From: Campylobacterota bacterium
GTDB lineage: Bacteria > Campylobacterota > Campylobacteria > Campylobacterales > Sulfurovaceae
Length of the DNA: 13,911 nucleotides
Reading direction: 5' to 3'
Assembly: GCA_011330645.1 (NCBI GenBank)
Contig: DRQB01000074.1
Location: 1 to 13,911, forward strand
A program made the translations under genes and the position numbers. Positions 7,861 to 13,911 of this stretch are shown here, piece by piece. Position 1 is the first letter of the stretch. The number at the start of each line of letters is the position of its first letter. The notes beneath the pieces are model-generated. The model saw only the letters and a program-made list of their open reading frames with translations. It was not told the origin of the DNA and did no database searches.

Positions 7861-9255
7861 ATGTATATGAAAAATTTCATTTTTTTATTTGTTATAGCTC
7901 CATTGTTTCTTTCTGCAGGTATCAAACACTTAAGCCTTCAAAATGCAATGAAAATGCTTGATAAAAATAACTTAGAGTTAAAAATATCTCGTTTTACCGA
8001 ACAGATGAAAGCCTATGAAGCAAAAGCTGCCAAAGGGCATAACTATGGAAAACTTGATGTAAGTATTTCTGCCATGCGTTCGAATGATGCAGGAAATGTA
8101 TTTGGCTTTAAATTACAAAGTAGAGAAGCTAATTTTGGAGATTTTGGGGCACAAGAATTCCTCAATAACTTTCAACTAGCACAAGGTGGGAATGCTCAAG
8201 CAGGTGCAGATTTATTTACGAAACCACCTAGTGATTTAAATTATCCTGATGCACGAAACCATTACCAGACTAAATTTTCGTATATGTTACCTCTGTATAC
8301 GGGTGGTAAACTTTCAGAATATGGACATATTACTTCTGCCATGTACCGTATGAGTCAATATGACACTCAAAAATTATTGAATGAAAAAGTATTTCAAACC
8401 AAAAAAGCATTTTATGATATCTCTCTAGTGAGTCATTATATTTCTAATCTCTCTAAAATTATTAAAAATATCAAAAAATTAGAATCTATTGTACGTGCGA
8501 TGCAAAAAGAAGGTTATGCTCAAAATATTGATTTACTCGAAGTGCAAGCGAGAAAAGCTGAGGCAGACAGTATGTATAATCAAGCAAAACTCAATAAAGA
8601 TTTAGCTTATCAGTTTCTATCATTTTTATTGAATACAAAAGTGGATTCTATTAAACAAGTACATGATATGGCACCTATGCCCCACATAGACAAAGATGCT
8701 GTTGAAAGTAATAATATTGATATTCAAAAGGCACTACTTGGTTTACAAATCACACAAATGGCACTCAACGTAGAGAAAGCAAATTTTCTACCTACCGTTG
8801 GTGCATTTGCAGAATATGGTTCTGCTGATAATACTTTCTGGAATGAATTTAGAGATAAAGATTCTTATACCTTTGGTGTACAATTAAAATGGAATATTTT
8901 TAATGGTGGGATTGATGCAGCAAACCTTGAACGTGCCAAAGTCAATTATATGATGGTTGAAAATCAAGTGGATCTCGCCAAAAGTGGTATTGCATTAAAA
9001 GTAAAAAAATTACAAACAGAGATACTCTCTGCCAATGCAGATGTAAGAAGTTTTAAAAAACAATATAAGTTTGCAGAAAAAGTATATGAAAACTATAGAG
9101 CTCGATATAAAGAAGGATTAGTTTCTATTTCTGATGTATTAATCAAACAGTCCAAAGAGTTAGAAATTTTATTAAAACTTTTAACAGTTAAAAATAAACG
9201 TAATACAAAAATATTTGAATTAAACAGTATTTTGAACACAGGAGGTAATGTATGA
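7861..9255 (+). CDS. TolC-family outer-membrane efflux channel
   Basis: This is the outer-membrane component of the tripartite efflux pump encoded by the operon; TolC-family trimers form a beta-barrel and a long periplasmic alpha-helical tunnel. The product is 464 aa with a short signal peptide (KNFIFLFVIAPLFLSAG). Two OEP repeats follow, each rich in long amphipathic helices: one around LSLQNAMKMLDKNNLELKIS and one in the C-terminal half ending VYENYRARYKEGLVSISDVL, a typical TolC-family signature. The segment VFGFKLQSREANFGDFG before the first beta-hairpin is of a kind I associate with Campylobacterota homologues. I chose ATG 7861 because AGGGG (7851-7855) is 5 nt upstream; GTG 7855 overlaps that site, and ATG 7867 is possible. 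The stop overlaps the adaptor ATG (ATGA), so translation is probably coupled. Confidence 0.92.
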   Translation: MYMKNFIFLFVIAPLFLSAGIKHLSLQNAMKMLDKNNLELKISRFTEQMKAYEAKAAKGHNYGKLDVSISAMRSNDAGNVFGFKLQSREANFGDFGAQEFLNNFQLAQGGNAQAGADLFTKPPSDLNYPDARNHYQTKFSYMLPLYTGGKLSEYGHITSAMYRMSQYDTQKLLNEKVFQTKKAFYDISLVSHYISNLSKIIKNIKKLESIVRAMQKEGYAQNIDLLEVQARKAEADSMYNQAKLNKDLAYQFLSFLLNTKVDSIKQVHDMAPMPHIDKDAVESNNIDIQKALLGLQITQMALNVEKANFLPTVGAFAEYGSADNTFWNEFRDKDSYTFGVQLKWNIFNGGIDAANLERAKVNYMMVENQVDLAKSGIALKVKKLQTEILSANADVRSFKKQYKFAEKVYENYRARYKEGLVSISDVLIKQSKELEILLKLLTVKNKRNTKIFELNSILNTGGNV

Positions 9256-10064
9256 AAAAAACAATGAAGTTATTAACAGTGATGATATTCATGGCTGGAG
9301 CACTCTCTACGTCATTGGATGCTATTGAAATTAACTTGAGTGGCTCAGTCGTTTCAGATAATCAGAAAATGATTACAAGTAGATATATGGGATATGTGAA
9401 AAAAATGGCAGTCTCAGAAGGAGATATTGTAAAGAAGGGACAACTTCTTTATGTGATCGATTCTAAAGAAATTGAAGCAGCAGAACGTCAGGTAAACCTT
9501 GCTATTTCTCAAGCTAGACTTGCCTTACAGATGAATAAAAATCAATACAATAATATTCTTATCAATCTTGCACGTCATAAAAGATTGTATAAGAAAAAAA
9601 TGGTTTCTAAATATGAGTTGGAAAATTTACAGTTGGCGGCAAATAATCTGAAGGATATGGTGAAAATTTCACAAGAACAGGTTAAACAGGCTGAAGCACA
9701 AAAAGAAGAAGTCATGAATCAATATAACTATTTAGAGATAAAAGCACCTAATGAAGGTGTGATTGTTGCCAAAAAACTGAATGAAGGAGAAATGGCAATA
9801 CCTGGGATGCCTGCGGTCGTACTTACGGATTTAAGTAAACTTAAGATTGTTGCAGAACTGAGTGAAACACAACTTCGTTATATTCATATTGGAAAAAATG
9901 TAGATATTGAAATACCATCTATTGGGTTGGTAACTACAGGAACCATTACATCATTGATTCCCAATTCAAATCCAATGACACATAAATTTAAAATAAAGAT
10001 GCAGTTTGATTTAAAAGATCGGTCTGTTTACCCTGGTATGTATGCCAAAATTCTGATTAAGTAG
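9252..10064 (+). CDS. RND periplasmic adaptor (membrane fusion protein), short form
   Basis: This protein bridges the inner-membrane permease and the outer-membrane channel. The 270-aa product starts with a Sec-type signal peptide (about residues 1-24, ending STSLDA) with no lipobox cysteine. Two lipoyl half-motifs, GYVKKMAVSEGDIVKKGQLL (47-66) and IKAPNEGVIVAKKLNEGE (163-180), flank an alpha-helical hairpin (about 72-158). A beta-barrel domain (about 195-268) ends the protein with PGMYAKILIK. Adaptors of AcrB-type pumps are usually 350-400 aa and carry a further membrane-proximal domain; here the protein stops where that would begin. A GGAGG Shine-Dalgarno (9241-9245) lies 6 nt before the ATG, which overlaps the channel gene by 4 nt. 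The next gene starts 6 nt after the stop. Confidence 0.92.
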   Translation: MKKTMKLLTVMIFMAGALSTSLDAIEINLSGSVVSDNQKMITSRYMGYVKKMAVSEGDIVKKGQLLYVIDSKEIEAAERQVNLAISQARLALQMNKNQYNNILINLARHKRLYKKKMVSKYELENLQLAANNLKDMVKISQEQVKQAEAQKEEVMNQYNYLEIKAPNEGVIVAKKLNEGEMAIPGMPAVVLTDLSKLKIVAELSETQLRYIHIGKNVDIEIPSIGLVTTGTITSLIPNSNPMTHKFKIKMQFDLKDRSVYPGMYAKILIK

Positions 10065-10070
10065 GTCGTA

Positions 10071-11690
10071 ATGGAAAAGAAAAAAGAGTATCAGATTGTT
10101 AATGTCGCTGGTAAATTAGCCAAAGGTTTTTTGCATAATCCACTTACTGCAGTATTAGGTGCAGCACTATTGTTGATGGGATATATGGCATTGAGTACGA
10201 TGCCAAGAGAAGAAGACCCTCAAATTGCTATTTCTGGTGGTGCAGTGATTGTTGCAATGCCAGGAGCTACACCTAAAGAGATAGAGAATATTATTGTCAA
10301 TCCGCTAGAACGTAAGTTACGTGAAGTACGTGGAATCGAACATATCTATGGTATGGCTATGGACAATGTAGGAATCGTCAATGTCATGTACTATATTGGT
10401 GAAAATAGGGAAGATTCAAATCTTAAACTCTACGATAAGGTCATGCAAAATATGGATAAAATGCCAAAAGGTGTGATGCAACCTATTATCAAACCGTTTG
10501 ATATTGATATTGATATACCAATTGTAACTGTAGCCTTTTATCCTAAGGATGGTAGCAAAGTTGATGATGTGAAAATGTTCGAGATTGTACGTAAGGTACA
10601 ACAACATATTAATGCAGTGAAGAATGTAGCTAAAACAACACTTAAAGGTGCAAGAAAAGCACAATATAACATTGAAGTAGATATGGGAAAACTTTCTGCA
10701 TATCATCTTTCACTGGGACAAATCATGCAGGCTGTACAATCTATTGCTGTGGATGTTCCCGATGTGAAAGGACATACGAAAGACAACCATTTAATGATAT
10801 TTGGTGTGAAAAATGCTATCGAAAATGTGGATGATGTAGGGAATGTGATTGTAGCACAGTATATGGGTTCTCCTATTTATTTAAAAGATGTAGCGCAAGT
10901 TAGTGAAGGTGTTGATATACAAAATTTCCAAACAGCAAAAATCTTGTATAAAGATCACAATGCGACAGAACTGTCTAAAGAAAAACATCAAATTACCTTG
11001 ACAATTGCAAAATTGGCAGGAACCAATGCAGTATTTGTTTCAGAAGATGTGAAAGAAGTATTGAAAGAATATGAAGCTGAGTTTGAGAAAGAAGGTATAG
11101 GCTATCTTATCACGCGAAACTATGGAGAAAGAGCCAATGAAGCAGTAAATGAACTCATGATGCACCTTATGATTACGATTGCAATTATTGCAATCATGCT
11201 TATTTTTGCTTTGGGTTGGAGAGAATCACTTATTGTTACTTTTTCTGTACCAGCTATTTTGGCAGTGACACTGTTTACCGCATGGATGACAGGACAAACG
11301 ATGAACAGAATCACCCTTTTTGCTCTGTTACTCTCTTTGGGACTGTTAGTGGATGCTGCGATTATTGTGATTGAAAATATTCATAGACACTTGCATTCAC
11401 ATGGCGTAGAAGAGAGGGAAATGGATGAGATCCTTATAGAAGCAACGGATGAAATAGGCGCCCCTACCAATATCGCAACACTTGCTATTATTTTGACAAT
11501 GGTACCTATGGCGTTTGTGGGAGGAATGATGGGATCATTTATGAAACCAATCCCATATAATGTTCCTGTGGCACTTATTGCATCACTTTTTGTTGCTTAT
11601 ATATTTACACCATATTTAAGTTTGAAATTATTAAAAAAACCAGAACATGGACATCATGAGAGTAAAGAGAAGAAAGAAGGGGATAAATAA
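10071..11690 (+). CDS. RND efflux permease, N-terminal half (TM1-TM6)
   Basis: This is the first half of a resistance-nodulation-division proton-driven inner-membrane pump. The 539-aa product has TM1 (about 24-42), the motif PREEDPQI (45-52), a large periplasmic porter loop (about 45-360) and TM2-TM6 (about 366-520). TM4 has the RND signature GLLVDAAIIVIENIHRH. D428 matches AcrB D407, but the second Asp of AcrB (D408) is A429. After TM6 comes a charged cytoplasmic tail (KKPEHGHHESKEKKEGDK) and a stop, where a full-length RND protein of about 1000-1050 aa would continue into TM7. An intact RND half, a soluble tail and a downstream partner with its own Shine-Dalgarno argue for a natural split gene. 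Subfamily and substrate are not recognisable. Confidence 0.93.
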   Translation: MEKKKEYQIVNVAGKLAKGFLHNPLTAVLGAALLLMGYMALSTMPREEDPQIAISGGAVIVAMPGATPKEIENIIVNPLERKLREVRGIEHIYGMAMDNVGIVNVMYYIGENREDSNLKLYDKVMQNMDKMPKGVMQPIIKPFDIDIDIPIVTVAFYPKDGSKVDDVKMFEIVRKVQQHINAVKNVAKTTLKGARKAQYNIEVDMGKLSAYHLSLGQIMQAVQSIAVDVPDVKGHTKDNHLMIFGVKNAIENVDDVGNVIVAQYMGSPIYLKDVAQVSEGVDIQNFQTAKILYKDHNATELSKEKHQITLTIAKLAGTNAVFVSEDVKEVLKEYEAEFEKEGIGYLITRNYGERANEAVNELMMHLMITIAIIAIMLIFALGWRESLIVTFSVPAILAVTLFTAWMTGQTMNRITLFALLLSLGLLVDAAIIVIENIHRHLHSHGVEEREMDEILIEATDEIGAPTNIATLAIILTMVPMAFVGGMMGSFMKPIPYNVPVALIASLFVAYIFTPYLSLKLLKKPEHGHHESKEKKEGDK

Positions 11691-13417
11691 TGAAAAATCT
11701 TGAAAGTATTATTTATAATATACTGAATAGTAAGACCAAGAAGACTTTGGTGATTGTTTTAACTGCACTTGCTTTTTTCTTGTCACTTTTAATGTTCCCA
11801 ACAAAAATGGTGTTGGCAAAAATGTTACCAGGAAAAAGTGATAACACGTTTTCTGTTTATATAGATACGCCTAAAGGTTCATCCATTACACAAACAAAAG
11901 AAGTGAGTGAATGTGTAATCGATTACTTAAAAAAAGAGAAAGAGGTTATGAACATTGAACTCTTTTTGGGACAGGGTATCCCACTTGACTATGCAGGCTT
12001 AGTGAAAGGTGCAAGTATGAAACGTACTGAAAATGTATCAGAAATATCTGTTAATCTTACCGATAAACATCATAGAGAAGAACCTTCTTTTCTCATGGTA
12101 CAACGCCTAAGACCTCTGATACAAACAGCGTGTACTCCATTGATACGAGGGACTAATATCAAGTTTGTTGAACAGCCTTCAGGACCTCCAACTTTGGCAT
12201 CTATTGTGGTGGAAGTACATGGGGAAAATCTCTCTAAAATTCGTTCACTTGCAGTAGATGTCGCTGATGTACTTACTGAAACAGATGGTTTGGTAGATAT
12301 TGACCTTATGACAGATGAGAACTTTATTAAGTATGAACTTATCCCTGATAAAGAAAAAATTGCCAGATCAGGTTTAAGTGTTAAACAAGTGAACAATATC
12401 CTTTATTTAGGTTTTGAGGGAATGGCGATTGCACATAAAAACTCTAAAAACAATCCAGACCAAATACCAATATTTTTAGTGTTGGATAAAGAGAGTAAAC
12501 ATATACCAGCGGCGAATAAGGAAGCATTACAAAGCAAACTCTCTTCGTTAAATCTTATGAATATGAGGGGTATGATGGTTCCACTCTCAGAAGTGGTCAC
12601 TATCCGTCCTGTCAAGTCAAATACAATGATTATGCAAAAAGATCTATCTCGTATGGTAAATGTCATTGCAGAAACTGATATGGTTTCTCAGGTTTATCCA
12701 CTATTAGATGCAAGAGATAAGATGTTAGAACGATTTAAAAAAGATTATATCATTACAAAAGAGGGTATCTCTACGTATATGTTTGACTTTACCTTAGAAG
12801 ATAAAAAGACACATGAGAAGTTTTTGATTCGTTGGGATGGTGAAATGAAAGTCACCTTAGATACATTTAGAGATTTAGGTGCAGCTTTTATTGCTGCATT
12901 GATACTTATTTTCTTATTGTTGGTTATTTATTATAAAAGTTTTGCTATCTCAGGTATTGTATTGCTTGGTTCATTTCTCTCTCTCATTGGTGTCATAGTA
13001 GGGCATTGGGTAGCGAATTTCTTTACGTCAGAGACATTCTTTTTAACGGCTACGTCACTGATAGGATTTATTGCACTGATTGGAATTAGTTCAAGAAACT
13101 CACTCCTTTTAATTGATTTTGCGAAGTCACTTATGATCTGTGAAGGGATGAAGAAACGTAGAGCTGTAGCTGTAGCTGCAGCAACAAGAGCAAAACCTAT
13201 TGCCCTAACTGCTGTAGCTATTATTTTAGGTTCGGCACTTTTAGCGAGTGACCCAGTCTTTGGTGGTTTGGGAGTAGCTCTTATTTCTGGTACAGTGGCT
13301 GCAGTATTTGTATCGTTATTATTTGTACCTGTTTTGATGGACAATAGTAAAGCGATGGATTTTGATAAAAAAGCTGCATGTGATCTGAAAGAAAAAAATA
13401 TCGCGATTACAAAATAA
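11690..13417 (+). CDS. RND efflux permease, C-terminal half (TM7-TM12)
   Basis: This is the second half of the split RND pump. The 575-aa product starts with an amphipathic segment (LESIIYNILNSKTKK) and TM7 (about 19-37), followed by the second periplasmic porter loop (about 45-385), which includes WDGEMKVTLDTFRDLG (382-397). TM8-TM12 span about 398-550. TM10 has GISSRNSLLLIDFAK, where R469 is at the position of AcrB K940. TM11 has KPIALTAVAIILG, where T507 matches AcrB T978. The relay residues are thus shared between two polypeptides. The ATG overlaps the previous TAA (TAATG), and AAGGGGA (11677-11683) lies 6 nt upstream, an unusually good Shine-Dalgarno. The gene is in a different frame from its partner, so a single nonsense mutation did not create the split. 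Confidence 0.93.
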   Translation: MKNLESIIYNILNSKTKKTLVIVLTALAFFLSLLMFPTKMVLAKMLPGKSDNTFSVYIDTPKGSSITQTKEVSECVIDYLKKEKEVMNIELFLGQGIPLDYAGLVKGASMKRTENVSEISVNLTDKHHREEPSFLMVQRLRPLIQTACTPLIRGTNIKFVEQPSGPPTLASIVVEVHGENLSKIRSLAVDVADVLTETDGLVDIDLMTDENFIKYELIPDKEKIARSGLSVKQVNNILYLGFEGMAIAHKNSKNNPDQIPIFLVLDKESKHIPAANKEALQSKLSSLNLMNMRGMMVPLSEVVTIRPVKSNTMIMQKDLSRMVNVIAETDMVSQVYPLLDARDKMLERFKKDYIITKEGISTYMFDFTLEDKKTHEKFLIRWDGEMKVTLDTFRDLGAAFIAALILIFLLLVIYYKSFAISGIVLLGSFLSLIGVIVGHWVANFFTSETFFLTATSLIGFIALIGISSRNSLLLIDFAKSLMICEGMKKRRAVAVAAATRAKPIALTAVAIILGSALLASDPVFGGLGVALISGTVAAVFVSLLFVPVLMDNSKAMDFDKKAACDLKEKNIAITK

Positions 13418-13461
13418 ATCTTTAAAGTCGTCTCAACATTATTTGTTAGACGACAAAGATT
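13417..13461. terminator. Probable bidirectional terminator between convergent genes
   Basis: GTCGTCT (13427-13433) pairs with AGACGAC (13448-13454). Inside it, AACA (13435-13438) pairs with TGTT (13444-13447) across one bulged C, closing the loop TTATT. Outside it, AATCTTT (13417-13423) pairs with AAAGATT (13455-13461) across an AAA bulge. The structure lies directly after the pump operon and overlaps the last codons of the convergent minus-strand gene, so it can serve transcripts from both sides. Confidence 0.7.
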
Positions 13462-13885
13462 CTTCTAATTTGTTTGGATTGACTGTCCATAACACGAACA
13501 ATGCTATCACTAAAAATAACCATAAAAAATAAATACTGCCAGAAAGTTTGTAGGAGAGAATCCCAAATACGATGGATCCTTGAGGTACAAGAAAGAAAAA
13601 CTTTTTCGCATACTTTTCAAAGTTTTGAAGTGCATCAGTATGAAAGGCATTATCCACGACTTTAAGATATTGTCTATGGTAAAGAAAGAGATAAAAAAGT
13701 CCAAGTTCTATAATCTTATAGACAATTAATCCATAGACTATCGGCATTTGCCATTTTGCAGGGATATAACTAGGTGGCGAGACTTGAAAAAAATGATTGA
13801 TGCCCAATGCAATGAACGCTACAATACCTAAAATTCCTATGGTGATTTTTCTTCTTTTCATTAATCCTTGTTTGATATGTATCAT
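13439..13885 (-). CDS. Small four-helix membrane protein of unknown function
   Basis: I do not recognise this 148-aa protein. It has four probable membrane segments: about residues 13-33 (ITIGILGIVAFIALGINHFF), 47-69 (MPIVYGLIVYKIIELGLFYLFLY), 96-111 and 114-135. A basic N-terminus (KQGLMKRRK) and a polar, charged segment between helices 2 and 3 (RQYLKVVDNAFHTDALQNFEKYAKK) are visible. No catalytic motif or metal-ligand pattern stands out. The start at 13885 has AAGGGA 6 nt upstream on the minus strand. An internal ATG (Met9, from 13861) has AAGGA only 3 nt upstream and is less likely. It is convergent with the pump operon and so not cotranscribed with it. An upstream gene ending in the TAG just before it is possible but cannot be judged at the window edge. 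Confidence 0.65.
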   Translation of the reverse strand: MIHIKQGLMKRRKITIGILGIVAFIALGINHFFQVSPPSYIPAKWQMPIVYGLIVYKIIELGLFYLFLYHRQYLKVVDNAFHTDALQNFEKYAKKFFFLVPQGSIVFGILSYKLSGSIYFLWLFLVIALFVLWTVNPNKLEESLSSNK

Positions 13886-13911
13886 AGCTAATCCCTTTGA
13901 TAAGATGGGAA

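Noticed and set aside
11340..11390. VDAA motif in TM4 taken as proof of a heavy-metal (CusA-type) pump
   Set aside because: CusA-type pumps share the single Asp, but the TM10 motif with Arg and the short adaptor without visible metal-binding motifs do not support a metal pump. Substrate left open.
11643..11690. His- and charge-rich tail of the permease N half (HGHHESKEKK) as a metal-binding site
   Set aside because: Only three His in a short Lys/Glu-rich tail; more likely a soluble cytoplasmic end.
10071..13417. Split RND permease as a pseudogene or sequencing frameshift
   Set aside because: Each half is a full RND repeat, the break is in the TM6-TM7 linker, the second gene has a strong Shine-Dalgarno and a coupled TAATG start, and the first has its own hydrophilic tail. 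This fits a functional two-gene arrangement, though comparison with relatives would be decisive.

Overview
The window looks like chromosomal DNA of a member of the Campylobacterota (Epsilonproteobacteria), probably a sulfur- or hydrogen-oxidising, Sulfurovum/Sulfurimonas-like lineage. The evidence is the AT-rich composition, the pheT-ispH-aroA-rpsA-serA cluster (a variant of the order I remember from Campylobacter), TATAAT -10 boxes without clear -35 boxes, and an outer-membrane efflux protein of the type common in this phylum. The genus is inference.

Region 1 (1-7671) holds housekeeping genes, all on the + strand. The 3' part of pheT (phenylalanyl-tRNA synthetase beta chain), ispH (last step of the MEP isoprenoid pathway) and aroA (EPSP synthase of the shikimate pathway) are packed with a 4-nt gap and a TAATG overlap. 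A promoter then precedes rpsA (ribosomal protein S1, six S1 domains). A region with a TATAAT box and two abutting hairpins leads into serA (3-phosphoglycerate dehydrogenase with ASB and ACT domains). The aroA product closely resembles the enterobacterial enzyme as I remember it, not the Campylobacter type, and it lies after ispH rather than before it. This suggests the native gene was replaced by a transferred one.

Region 2 (7672-7860) is a very AT-rich intergenic stretch. It holds a hairpin after serA, a 16-bp A/T-only inverted repeat, and a TATAAT promoter overlapped by a 7+1+7 dyad that could be a repressor operator.

Region 3 (7861-13417) is one tight operon for a tripartite RND efflux pump: a TolC-like outer-membrane channel, a short periplasmic adaptor, and an inner-membrane RND permease encoded as two proteins. 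The split falls between TM6 and TM7, at the junction of the two RND repeat halves. The second half has its own strong Shine-Dalgarno and overlaps the first by 1 nt (TAATG), so this is a real two-gene arrangement and not a broken gene. The likely proton relay is D428 in the N half with R469 and T507 in the C half. The two halves must therefore assemble to give a working pump. The substrate cannot be read from the sequence.

Region 4 (13418-13911) holds a convergent minus-strand gene for a small four-helix membrane protein of unknown function. It shares a long imperfect hairpin, a likely bidirectional terminator, with the pump operon. No rRNA, tRNA, CRISPR array or insertion sequence was seen.
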